Shown: piece by piece, positions 1 through 8,655 of the stretch
Position numbering within the stretch: position 1 is the first letter of the stretch
Layout: each line of letters starts with the position of its first letter
Assembly (NCBI GenBank): GCA_005222975.1
Contig: NJBI01000026.1
Location: 1-47,185, forward strand
Source of the DNA: Promethearchaeota archaeon Loki_b31
Lineage (GTDB): Archaea > Asgardarchaeota > Lokiarchaeia > Sigyniarchaeales > SOKP01
Direction: 5' to 3'
Length of the DNA stretch: 47,185 bases
Notes under the pieces: model-generated
What the model was told of the DNA's origin: nothing
Seen by the model: the letters and a program-made list of their open reading frames with translations, nothing else
Database searches by the model: none
Program-made: the position numbers and the translations under genes

Positions 1-2
1 TT

Positions 3-500
3 TCCTACGAACCGATAGATGTAGAATCTGATAACTTCGATAACCTCAATAACGCCGTTAACTCCGATAGTTATGAAAGCTCTTCGCAAGCGCGAAAAAT
101 TAACGCTAAAAACCTAAAAAAAGCTTTTTCCGAGCATTTCGGCTCAATCTTCCACTACGAACATTTTAAGATGTATCAAGCTATTAAAGACGGAAATTTC
201 GAAAATTCGCTTAAAATCGGCAAAAACTTACTTAAAGAATTCCTTCTCGCCACATACAACTCCTATTATAACATTAATTGCGCGATTAAGGGCGCAGACA
301 TCAACAGATTTATCGAGTCAATATTGGAAGTCGAGAGCTTTCCGTTTACAGGAGAAGATTTACTACAATTTTTAACCTCTTGTAAAAATATTGAAGTAAA
401 CGATTCGGTAGAAATAGCCGAAACCTGTAAAAATATCTTCGAAATGTATTCTACAATAAGTAACGGCTTCAAACAATTCTTATATTTGGAGGAGAATTAA
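3..500 (+). CDS. Hypothetical protein, 3' part (runs off left edge)
   Basis: The frame is open from base 3 to a TAA at 498-500, giving about 165 C-terminal residues; the start lies outside the window. An internal ATG at 171 is possible but the frame upstream is equally coding-like, so I treat the gene as partial. The N-terminal part seen is polar, rich in Ser, Asn and Asp; the rest is helical. No family recognised. The TAA is immediately followed by the ATG of the ATPase gene, with a GGAGG at about 488-492 serving that start, so the two genes are translationally coupled and probably belong to one system. Confidence 0.6.
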   Translation, partial: SYEPIDVESDNFDNLNNAVNSDSYESSSQARKINAKNLKKAFSEHFGSIFHYEHFKMYQAIKDGNFENSLKIGKNLLKEFLLATYNSYYNINCAIKGADINRFIESILEVESFPFTGEDLLQFLTSCKNIEVNDSVEIAETCKNIFEMYSTISNGFKQFLYLEEN

Positions 501-1862
501 ATGGAACCCGACTGTTGGCACAGCGTAGTTAAAATTACGCAAGTCCCAGATATGAGCGGAAAAGACGATAGTGAAGTCTCGTGGCTTTGCGACCCTCTCA
601 GCGCGCGCGAGAACGAAGGAAATGTAGTGTATTGCACCAAATTTACGCTAGATAAAGAGTACTTTTCTTGGAAATTTTATCTAAAAGAAGAGACGAGGAA
701 ACAAGCAATTGAATCAGGGTTTTGCTTTCTGGATTATCTGCAAGAATTGTACCCCGGTTTAGATGGAAAAGTTAAGGTTAAGCCAATTTATTTAGAGCAA
801 ATTAGTAACGATAGTAAATTTACCGAATTAGTTTTGCCTGAGCCGCCATATCGTAAAAGAATAGATTTAATTAAAAAAATCGTTAATCTTTTTTGCAATG
901 TCGAAGAATATAAAGTTAAAATTTACATTTTCTGGCAGCGTTCCGACGACATAGTTAGTGAAATTAGCGATACTGAATTGGAAAAGAGGCATAAAATATT
1001 AGAAGATTATTATAAAGTCAAGATTTTTATTAATACGGTTCCAAACTCGCCACGCGCGGAAAAAAAAGAAGATTTAAGAGCAAAATTTGATGGTCATCTA
1101 CGATCTTTATCTTCTGGAATCTTAAACGAAAACAACGAGAGCGCTAAAATAAAAGAACAACCTCTTTTATCGTTAGAAAACATCTTAAACTTCCTGATAT
1201 TCTATAAGAATACACATAAACGCGATACGGGCAGATATTTTCGAAATATAATAGACGAAATTGAGGAAGATAAACTTCCCGGATTTGTGAACGCTGAAAG
1301 CATAGACTTTACAATCCCACAAGATTTTCTTTTACCTCAATCGAAAAAAATACAAAGCGAAAACGTCGGGTTTTCCTCTTCTTTTAAGAACGGACTCTAT
1401 CTCGGAAATTGGATTCGCGATGGAGTAATAAAGAAAAAACCAATGTACTTAAAATTTGACGATTTACTACATCACGTCTTTATATCAGGTTTAACGGGAG
1501 CAGGCAAAAGTTCCTTTTTTTATCACATTAAAAAAGAACTTGCTGCAAAAGCTCCGCATGTAGGAATATTGATTATTAATTTAAAGAAGAAAGGAGAAAA
1601 AAAATATTACCAAGCAGACATTAACCTTGAATATAAAGATTTGGAAGTGCCATACTCGTTTTACGATGGGAAAGGAGATATATCAGATACCATAGAAACA
1701 TTTGTTCCTCTTTTGATTGCCTCCTTAGGATTAGCTCCTTTTGTAGAACATGCTTTTATAAACTCTACTAAAGCGTATTATGACGAGCATAAAGCTTTAC
1801 CTACTGAGTTAAAGGATTTATTCCCTCCTTTACTGCTCTGGTTTAAAAATAAAGTCAAATAG
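501..1862 (+). CDS. HerA/FtsK-type P-loop ATPase, N-terminal part (up to in-frame TAG)
   Basis: This is the first two thirds of a P-loop ATPase of the HerA/FtsK/VirB4 superfamily. Residues 1-300 have no recognised domain. A Walker A motif, GLTGAGKSS, lies near residues 332-340, where HerA-like DNA translocases carry it, followed by a strand-helix pattern typical of the fold. The frame stops at TAG 1860-1862, but the same frame continues without another stop to 2546 and there contains the Walker B motif, so the full product would be about 681 residues. The start is well supported: ATG directly after the previous TAA with GGAGG 8 bases upstream. HerA ATPases are hexameric DNA pumps that work with nucleases, which fits the gene downstream. 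Either a mutated gene, a sequencing error, or readthrough/pyrrolysine at TAG. Confidence 0.75.
   Translation: MEPDCWHSVVKITQVPDMSGKDDSEVSWLCDPLSARENEGNVVYCTKFTLDKEYFSWKFYLKEETRKQAIESGFCFLDYLQELYPGLDGKVKVKPIYLEQISNDSKFTELVLPEPPYRKRIDLIKKIVNLFCNVEEYKVKIYIFWQRSDDIVSEISDTELEKRHKILEDYYKVKIFINTVPNSPRAEKKEDLRAKFDGHLRSLSSGILNENNESAKIKEQPLLSLENILNFLIFYKNTHKRDTGRYFRNIIDEIEEDKLPGFVNAESIDFTIPQDFLLPQSKKIQSENVGFSSSFKNGLYLGNWIRDGVIKKKPMYLKFDDLLHHVFISGLTGAGKSSFFYHIKKELAAKAPHVGILIINLKKKGEKKYYQADINLEYKDLEVPYSFYDGKGDISDTIETFVPLLIASLGLAPFVEHAFINSTKAYYDEHKALPTELKDLFPPLLLWFKNKVK
1860..1862 (+). other. In-frame TAG inside the HerA-like ATPase gene
   Basis: The TAG separates Walker A and Walker B halves that are otherwise in one uninterrupted frame (501-2546). 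No SD or ATG follows closely. CAG to TAG or AAG to TAG would each be one substitution. Confidence 0.7.
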
Positions 1863-1946
1863 GACGACGAAATAAATCAACGAACGAGAAGTGCAATCGA
1901 AAATAGGGTTATTAGGCTTTTAAATTCGCCAATACTTAACGAGATC

Positions 1947-2546
1947 GTGAAGTTACGTAAAGAACTACCAAGCTGGTTTAGGAAATGGAAAAGCGGTAAA
2001 GATGTTTTTATCGATTTAACCGGTTGCAAAAGTGCCGTAAAAAAGCGACTGATCTTGCTCTTAATTTTTCAAATGATAAACATCTTTACGCCAGAGCTCG
2101 ATGAACTCGATTTTAAGAAGAAAATTCTTGGAAATTTGCAGTATGTAATAATGCTAGACGAAATTGGTGATTTTTTAGCAGAAGCAAGCAGTCCAATCTA
2201 TTCAGATGACGAACATTTAGCAAAATATTACGTAAATGAAAAGTGGGAAAACTTTTTAGGCGTGTTTAGAAGTCGCGGTGTTTCTCTTCTATCGGCCGAT
2301 AATAAACCCTCAAGATTATTTGAAAGCGTACATTCGTTACCAAGCATACAAATCGTGTTCCGAACGGCACATTCCTGCAACCATTTGTTTACGAAAATTA
2401 TAGAAGAGCAAGAGTTTTTAAAAGGATTAGAACATCGAAGAGCAATAGTTGTTGATGGTGTTAACGGGTATAAATACGAAATTTTTACGCCCGATTTTTA
2501 TTATCCATATTTCCATACCAGTAGAGCAAAACGCATAAATTCGTGA
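1947..2546 (+). CDS. HerA/FtsK-type P-loop ATPase, C-terminal part (after in-frame TAG)
   Basis: This continues the ATPase in the same reading frame (the frame is open from 1863; GTG at 1947 is only the first possible start and has no ribosome site). It supplies the missing half of the ATPase core: a strand ending in FIDLTG, then the Walker B motif VIMLDEIGD near residue 550 of the joined protein, then a Ser/Arg-rich region (RSRGVSLLSAD, VFRTAHSCNH) that sits where HerA/FtsK proteins have sensor and arginine-finger residues. It ends with TGA. Without Walker A this part cannot be a working ATPase alone, so it is best read as one gene with the preceding part. Confidence 0.7.
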   Translation: MKLRKELPSWFRKWKSGKDVFIDLTGCKSAVKKRLILLLIFQMINIFTPELDELDFKKKILGNLQYVIMLDEIGDFLAEASSPIYSDDEHLAKYYVNEKWENFLGVFRSRGVSLLSADNKPSRLFESVHSLPSIQIVFRTAHSCNHLFTKIIEEQEFLKGLEHRRAIVVDGVNGYKYEIFTPDFYYPYFHTSRAKRINS

Positions 2547-2569
2547 ATTAAAAAGTTTTCAATTTTCAA

Positions 2570-3027
2570 ATGGGAGGAGAGGGTTCTTCAGCGAATATGG
2601 CGAGGGAGGGGGGAGAGAAGAAGAAAATAAATCAGACACGGGTTCTGAGAACGAGGAAGATAATAAGGACGATTCGAGTAGTGATACCGAGGAGGATTTC
2701 GATGTTGATGGAGAGTACGATCTTGATGGTTCCTTAGATTTAAGCGAAGCAGATAAATACGATTTCGATGGATCTCTAGATTTAAGTGAAGCAGATAAAT
2801 ACGATTTCGATGGGTCTCTAGATTTTAGCGAAACAGAAAAAAATGATGAGGAAAATCAATTAGGGCCAACAGAAGAGTCTAATAATTCTAAAGAAACAGA
2901 TGAAGGTGGTGATACGAATAATAATAGTGACTCGTCTTCAGATACTTCTGAGCAAGGAAATGAATCTTACGAAAATCTCAGTTCTGAATCCTCAAGTACA
3001 ATCTTAATAAGCGAAAACAAGGAAGAG
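2570..3027 (+). other. Probable 5' coding extension of the giant protein gene with a frameshift at a G run
   Basis: The frame of the giant protein is open back to 2539 (preceding TAA at 2536-2538), and 2620-3027 reads as acidic, Ser/Asp/Glu-rich protein like the annotated N-terminus, but contains no ATG, GTG or TTG. An ATG at 2570 lies in another frame and codes for a Gly-rich start (MGGEGSSANMAREGG) that would join the main frame if one base shifted near the G-rich run at about 2605-2612. A sequencing indel or a real or programmed frameshift there would give a protein about 150 residues longer. Three tandem 14-residue repeats lie inside this stretch. Confidence 0.45.
2719..2844 (+). repeat. 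Three tandem 42-bp (14-residue) repeats, Asp-rich
   Basis: Units at 2719-2760, 2761-2802 and 2803-2844 encode DLDGSLDLSEADKY, DFDGSLDLSEADKY and DFDGSLDFSETEKN. Differences are few and mostly silent, so the duplications are recent or under selection. Confidence 0.85.
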
Positions 3028-6000
3028 ATGCAAGAATCCGACCAAGACGAGTTAGAAAAAGAGATTGAAAAAGAACTCGAGGAAGGAGTAGAGGCTATAA
3101 ACAAATATTTAGAGGAAGAGGCAGAATTTATTAACGCTTATCAGGAAATGGTGGGGAAAGCAAGGGAATTTGACGAAGAACGAGAGAGCGAAGGCGAGGA
3201 ACGTCAGAAGACCGATGAAGAATGGGAAAAAGAAGTCGAAACTGCTGCCTATACCGCTGAACAACTCTACGAGAGTATGAAAGAAATAGAAGCTAACACC
3301 ATTAATGAAGAAATTTCTGAAATTAACGAAGAGCTTGAAATTGAAAAAGAAGTAGAGAAAAACGAGGAAATATCAGAACCTCACTTGAACGATTCTAAAG
3401 AAAAATCTTCTGAAAGTTACGAAGAACTATACGAAGAAGTATATAAAGAAAGATATGAGCTCAATCAACACCAAGCCGAACCCTTGATCGAAGAGGAGCT
3501 CGAGACCGAACCCGAACCTATAGTTAACGAAAAGGAAAAAGAACAACTTCAAGAGCTGGACGTTGAGGAACAATTTGAAACCGTTCGTTTTAACGAATAC
3601 ATGGATGAGTTAGTAGAGAAGCAAAATGAAGAAGCTGAAAAATTAAAAGAACAGGAAGAGCAAGAAGAGCTAGAAGCTCAAGCAAGTAAAATAAAAAAAG
3701 CGAATTTGGAACTATACGAAGAAGTATATAAAGAAAGATATGAGCTCAATCAACACCAAGTCGAACCCTTGATCGAAGAGGAGCTCGAGACCGAACCCGA
3801 ATCTATAGTTAACGAAAAGGAAATAGAACAACTTCAAGAGCTGGACGTTGAGGAACAGTTTGAAACCGTTCATTTTGACGAATATATGGACGAATTAGTA
3901 GAAAAGCAAGAAGAAGATAAGAATATTGAAAACGATAAAATCGAACAAGAAAAAGAAAATATCGAACAGACTCAAAAAGTAATACATCAATCGACCTATC
4001 TCCAAGAAAAATTAGAAGAACAAGAGGAGGAGTTAGAACTGGATTATGAAGAAAAAGACGAAGTTGAGCAAAACCAAGTCGAATCTGCGATCGAGGAAGA
4101 ACTCAAAACAGAACCTAAACCTATTATCAACGAGGAAGAGTTGGAATACATCAAAGTTTTGGAACCTGAGAAACAACTCGAAGCCGAGCTTTTTTACGAA
4201 TTCATAGAAGAACTAGCAAATAAGCAAAATGAAGAAAAAGAAGAACGCGAGGAGAATGAAGAACAAGAAGAAATCTCCACAGAACAGAAAGTAGCTCAAA
4301 TCATGCGCGAACTCGACATACCCCAAGAAATAAACACTGGGAAGACTGAAGTAGAATCCAATAGTCAAGAAGGAGAACTAGAGCATCAAACTACTTCTCC
4401 AGATGAGGAAGTGGTAGAACAATTAGAAATAGAGGAAAGTAAAGACCACCAACAAGAATTAGAAGAAATCCTCGAACAAGTTAGAAAAATCGAGCAAGAA
4501 GCTCTCAACGAAATCGAACAGGAAGAAGAAGATTCGAATAAAACCGCTGAAAAAAAATACGAGAGAGCTAAAAGCCTCTATAAACAACAAACCGGGAAAA
4601 GACCAATTTATGCGAACAAGGAAACAAAAGGATTTAAACAGTGGTTAGAGCAGAAAAAAAAATCGGAAGAAAAAGAGAAAACGAAACAGAAGAAAGAACT
4701 AAAAGAAGAACAGAAAAAAGAAGAAGATTGGAAAACAACCTTTATAGAATGGATAGAGGAAGCTTCTGAAGAAAAATGCATTGTTGAGCTTAAATCCGAG
4801 TTAAAAAAAGCGCTTGAGACTTATAACGAGTTCGAGGGTTTGACTCGAAAGTTTATGGAATTATATGAAAAGTCTCAAAACGAAAAACTTTCTGAAAAAG
4901 AAAAGAATATATTAAAATCCTTAACAAAAAGGCTGCAGGAACTAGATCCGATCCAACTAGAACTATTAACAAGTGTTTTTTTTATTAAAAACTATATCAC
5001 CCAATATTGGTATGATTTTTGGAATACACCTCGTGTTAATCGAGTGCTTAGCAAATTTTATAAGCACATCTCACAGAAATATAAAGAGTTAAGGAAAGCA
5101 CATGAAAATAAAGAAAATTCAGAATTAATAATAAAAGATTGGATAGAGCAAGTGTCTGAAGGGGAAATTAGCCCCGAACTTAAAGTAAAGTTAAAGGAAA
5201 TCGTTGAGAACTATAGCGAACTAGAAGAATTGGCGACTGTATTCATGAAATTATACACCAAGGAACAACGCGAAAAACTCTCTAAACATGAAAAACAAGA
5301 ATTAAAGGTGTTAACGAAAACGCTCCAAAAACTCGAATCCGGCAAGATCGAACTATTTGCAAACATACGGGCTATTAAACATTTTTTAAAAGATCAAAGT
5401 TTTGACGAATTCTCGGACAAAGCACGCGTAAATCGAATCCTTAGCCATTTTTTTAAACACATCTCGCAGAAAATAATAAAATTAAAAAAAGCGCAGGAAA
5501 ATAAAGAAAATTTAGAAGTATTAAAACTAGAATTAGATGCTATCGAAATCGAATCCAAAGATAAGAAAGATTTTCTTGAGGAAATTACTAAGCTAGGAAG
5601 TGAAGAATCGGACGAAGAGGATTGGAAAACAACCCTTAAACAATGGATAAAAGAGGCTTCTGAGGAAAAATGCAACGCTGAGCTTAAATCCGAGTTAAAA
5701 AAAGCGCTTGAGACTTATAACGAATTCGAGGATTTGACTCGAAAGTTTTTGGAATTATTTAAAAAGGCTCAATACGAAAATCTTACTGAAATAGAAAAGA
5801 ATATATTAAAAATCTTAACAGAAAGACTACAGGGTTTAGGTCCGATCCAATTAGAATTGTTAGCAAATATTCGGGCTTTTAAAGATTATTATTATAATCA
5901 TTTGTGGGAACTTATGAACAGGTTTTTTGTTAATCGAGTGCGTAGCAAATTTTTTAAGCACATCTCGCAGGAATATAATCGTGTAATTTTAGAATATGAG

Positions 6001-8544
6001 GATTTTAAATACACTAAACAAGAAATAAATCTAAGAAAAAATAATAATACATTTGAAGAAAAACTCCAATTTAATAAATCAGAAATCAAAGTGACCAATC
6101 AAGAGAAAGCTTTAATAAGGGAAGAAGATCAAGCGGGAATCCCCATTCAGCGAATTTTAGAAAAAATTAACAACCATAAAGAGAATATTGAAAATGATTT
6201 CTATTTTAAAAAATCTTTTCCTCTATTTCCAACTTCAAAAGTAACACTTACCCCCCATAAACAAAGTTCTGTTGGAAGAAAGAAAAATATATCTATAGAC
6301 ATTAATAATTTAAATTTCCATAATTTACTTGACGAACTATTACTTAAGAGTTATGAAGAGTTTTACATAGAACATTTTGCTTTAAAAGTAAAGAATCCTT
6401 ATGCAAATACGGGTCGCACATTACGAGCTGTATTTATTAATTGGATTAAAGAAAGATATTCAAATGATAATCCTAAAAAAGATATATTGTTAAAAAAAAT
6501 TAATAATATTAACGAAAATGAAGAAATTGCACAATACATTTTATATCTTCTTATAAATAGTAATGTTACTCAAATTGGATTGAATTCCATCCTTTTAAAA
6601 TTTCATTTAAATGTTTCAAGGGAAACAGTTCGAACAATTGCTGAAAAGAATTTTACTAATGAAGATTATAAAAAAAAGTTTTCTAAAGGTGATGGTTGGA
6701 ACAAATTCAGTTTGCAAAACTCAGAAAATTATAAAAAATTAATTTTTTCTAGTCTATTAAATAAAGAATTATGTAAATTTTTTGAACAATATTATATGAA
6801 TACAGGTAATTATGCAAATTTTGGGAAGAAAATTACTAAAAATTTTATTGATTGGATTAAGCAAAGAAATATTAATGCTTCTAAAAAAAAAGATATTTTT
6901 GAACTTATAGAAAATATTAATAAAAATAAAGAAATATTGAATTACATTATATATCATGTAAAAAATTATATTAATTCAAATAGCCTTAATAAACTTCCTT
7001 TGAAAGTTTTTTCAAATAAGTTTACACCTTTATTTTTAACAGTTTCCGATTTAACAATACAACGAATAATTACGAAACATATTTTCCAAGGTAACATTAA
7101 TGAATTTAGGAAATTGTTTCCTGTTGGTGGTAGAAAAAAGAAAAGAATTGTCGATTTAGTTAATTTGAGTTTCGATAGTTTGTTAAATTCATCATTAGTT
7201 GATAGGTTTAGAGTTTATAAAGAAATTTTTTATACTTCAACTAATCATATTTATGCTAATCATGGAATGGAAATTACCGAAGATTTTATAAAATGGATTA
7301 ATATAAATGAATGTGATATTACTGAAAAGGAAAATTTAATAAATTTATGTAAAAAAATAAATGAAAATGAAGAGATTTTATCTTTTATTATTCACCTAAC
7401 TCTTAATACAAACTATAACCTTTCTGAAATCGCGAGAGAACTCAACTTAATCAATCTTAATGGTCAAAGAAATACAATTACAAGGATTGTAAAAGAATAT
7501 ATTTTTAATTTTGATAAAGAGGAATTTGACAATAGATTTCATACATCAGATATAGTATCTCAAACAGGTATATCTACTCATTTATGTTTAAACAGTTTAA
7601 TTGCTTTATCTTTTAATAACAATTCAAGCAATATTAAATATTACTCGGAGATTCAAATGTTTCCATCTTCCAATAAACGAGCTGATGGACTTTTTTTAAA
7701 TATTAATTCTCCCAGATTTTTCTATGATCGTCTTACCAAATTTGAAGATAGTGAAGAATTAGTAAAAATTCTAAATATAAAAAAATCTCTTTTAAATAAA
7801 TTAATTGGAGTTCAAATTGAGTTTACTAGTGATTTATCAGATGAAAACATACTAAAAAAATGTATTAAATATCAAAATAAAATGATATTATTAATAATTG
7901 TTGGAACAAACTGGAAAAATAAAGATACTAATAGACAATTTGTTCCAAATTATTCAGAAATATTATATCCCGATAGAGTTTTAGTAATCAGTCCTGGATT
8001 ATTCATTAAATTACTTAATCTTAATTCATATTTTATTCAAGAATTTTATAAAATTTTAGAATACTCTAAAAATTCTGACATTGAATCATTAAATAAGTAT
8101 AACGATAATATTAACATTAATAATAAAATTACTTTTTATGAAGTTAATGAGTTAATCAAAGATACATCATCACAATTTTTTGAAAAATATTTTTATAATC
8201 CAGAAACAGAATTAAATAGTTTAGAAATTCCTTATATTTTTTCAAAATTTATGTCTTATTGTAAAAATAATTTTTCTTCTTTAGAATTTAAAACTATCAC
8301 AAGAGGCTCATCTATCGGTACATACTATATTTTTAATACTCTACATTTAAAACAATTTAATAGTCAAATAGACATGTCGTATAATTTAATTAGTTTAGCT
8401 GATATTTTATGTAATCATATTGGTCAAGATAAAATTTTCTTTAAAAAAATTACAAAGCCTAATTCTGATGATAACCTAAGGGATAAACAAAGAAGTATCC
8501 TAATAGAAAGCTCGTTTTTAGACAATTATCAAGAAGAATTCTAA
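3028..8544 (+). CDS. Giant multi-repeat protein with HTH-like repeats and a possible C-terminal PD-(D/E)XK-like nuclease domain
   Basis: This 1,838-residue protein (longer if the upstream extension is used) is not a known family. Residues 1-500 are extremely Glu/Lys-rich, probably coiled coil, with near-identical repeats. Residues about 565-990 hold three helical repeats of about 130 residues with a shared (F/R)VNR.(L/R)S.F(F/Y)KHISQ motif. Residues about 1090-1510 hold three further repeats, each with an (Y)AN.G......F..WI motif followed by an HTH-like helix pair (for example LSEIARELNLINLNGQR). The C-terminus has RADGLFL (Asp about 1553) and GVQIEFT (Glu about 1598), an arrangement like the D and E-x-(K/Q/T) elements of PD-(D/E)XK nucleases; this assignment is tentative. 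It follows the HerA-like ATPase by about 20-480 bases on the same strand, a classic ATPase-nuclease pairing. From about base 6150 onward the DNA is clearly more AT-rich than before. Confidence 0.7.
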   Translation: MQESDQDELEKEIEKELEEGVEAINKYLEEEAEFINAYQEMVGKAREFDEERESEGEERQKTDEEWEKEVETAAYTAEQLYESMKEIEANTINEEISEINEELEIEKEVEKNEEISEPHLNDSKEKSSESYEELYEEVYKERYELNQHQAEPLIEEELETEPEPIVNEKEKEQLQELDVEEQFETVRFNEYMDELVEKQNEEAEKLKEQEEQEELEAQASKIKKANLELYEEVYKERYELNQHQVEPLIEEELETEPESIVNEKEIEQLQELDVEEQFETVHFDEYMDELVEKQEEDKNIENDKIEQEKENIEQTQKVIHQSTYLQEKLEEQEEELELDYEEKDEVEQNQVESAIEEELKTEPKPIINEEELEYIKVLEPEKQLEAELFYEFIEELANKQNEEKEEREENEEQEEISTEQKVAQIMRELDIPQEINTGKTEVESNSQEGELEHQTTSPDEEVVEQLEIEESKDHQQELEEILEQVRKIEQEALNEIEQEEEDSNKTAEKKYERAKSLYKQQTGKRPIYANKETKGFKQWLEQKKKSEEKEKTKQKKELKEEQKKEEDWKTTFIEWIEEASEEKCIVELKSELKKALETYNEFEGLTRKFMELYEKSQNEKLSEKEKNILKSLTKRLQELDPIQLELLTSVFFIKNYITQYWYDFWNTPRVNRVLSKFYKHISQKYKELRKAHENKENSELIIKDWIEQVSEGEISPELKVKLKEIVENYSELEELATVFMKLYTKEQREKLSKHEKQELKVLTKTLQKLESGKIELFANIRAIKHFLKDQSFDEFSDKARVNRILSHFFKHISQKIIKLKKAQENKENLEVLKLELDAIEIESKDKKDFLEEITKLGSEESDEEDWKTTLKQWIKEASEEKCNAELKSELKKALETYNEFEDLTRKFLELFKKAQYENLTEIEKNILKILTERLQGLGPIQLELLANIRAFKDYYYNHLWELMNRFFVNRVRSKFFKHISQEYNRVILEYEDFKYTKQEINLRKNNNTFEEKLQFNKSEIKVTNQEKALIREEDQAGIPIQRILEKINNHKENIENDFYFKKSFPLFPTSKVTLTPHKQSSVGRKKNISIDINNLNFHNLLDELLLKSYEEFYIEHFALKVKNPYANTGRTLRAVFINWIKERYSNDNPKKDILLKKINNINENEEIAQYILYLLINSNVTQIGLNSILLKFHLNVSRETVRTIAEKNFTNEDYKKKFSKGDGWNKFSLQNSENYKKLIFSSLLNKELCKFFEQYYMNTGNYANFGKKITKNFIDWIKQRNINASKKKDIFELIENINKNKEILNYIIYHVKNYINSNSLNKLPLKVFSNKFTPLFLTVSDLTIQRIITKHIFQGNINEFRKLFPVGGRKKKRIVDLVNLSFDSLLNSSLVDRFRVYKEIFYTSTNHIYANHGMEITEDFIKWININECDITEKENLINLCKKINENEEILSFIIHLTLNTNYNLSEIARELNLINLNGQRNTITRIVKEYIFNFDKEEFDNRFHTSDIVSQTGISTHLCLNSLIALSFNNNSSNIKYYSEIQMFPSSNKRADGLFLNINSPRFFYDRLTKFEDSEELVKILNIKKSLLNKLIGVQIEFTSDLSDENILKKCIKYQNKMILLIIVGTNWKNKDTNRQFVPNYSEILYPDRVLVISPGLFIKLLNLNSYFIQEFYKILEYSKNSDIESLNKYNDNININNKITFYEVNELIKDTSSQFFEKYFYNPETELNSLEIPYIFSKFMSYCKNNFSSLEFKTITRGSSIGTYYIFNTLHLKQFNSQIDMSYNLISLADILCNHIGQDKIFFKKITKPNSDDNLRDKQRSILIESSFLDNYQEEF
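3424..3909 (+). repeat. Near-identical 200-bp repeat (two copies, 285-bp period) in the acidic region
   Basis: Copy 1 at about 3424-3624 and copy 2 at about 3709-3909 both begin with GAACTATACGAAGAAGTATA and encode a Glu-rich unit starting ELYEEVYKERYELNQHQ. A third, diverged copy is seen at about 4030-4235 (residues ending FIEELANKQNEE). High nucleotide identity points to recent duplication. Confidence 0.85.
4726..6010 (+). repeat. Three 390-bp coding repeats
   Basis: Repeat 1 (about 4726-5118) and repeat 3 (about 5620-6010) are very similar at DNA level (shared GATTGGAAAACAACC start, shared CTTAAATCCGAGTTAAAAAA); repeat 2 (about 5128-5515) is diverged but keeps the RVNR.LS.F.KHISQK motif at its end. 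Confidence 0.8.
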
Positions 8545-8549
8545 TAAAA

Positions 8550-8578
8550 TTTTGAATTTTTTTTTTACAATTTTTTTA
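8550..8578 (+). terminator. T-tract terminator after the giant gene
   Basis: Two T runs (10 and 7 T) follow the TAA of the giant gene before the convergent PIN gene. Archaeal termination commonly uses such tracts. Confidence 0.45.
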
Positions 8579-8655
8579 ATTAGTATTTAAAGTAGTATAA
8601 AGTAAAAATATAAAGTAAATACACATAAGAGAAAAAATTTTAAGGAAAGGATAAT

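Noticed and set aside
5394..6098. Antisense ORFs inside the giant gene
   Set aside because: Ser/Phe/Leu-rich shadows of Glu/Lys-rich coding on the other strand.
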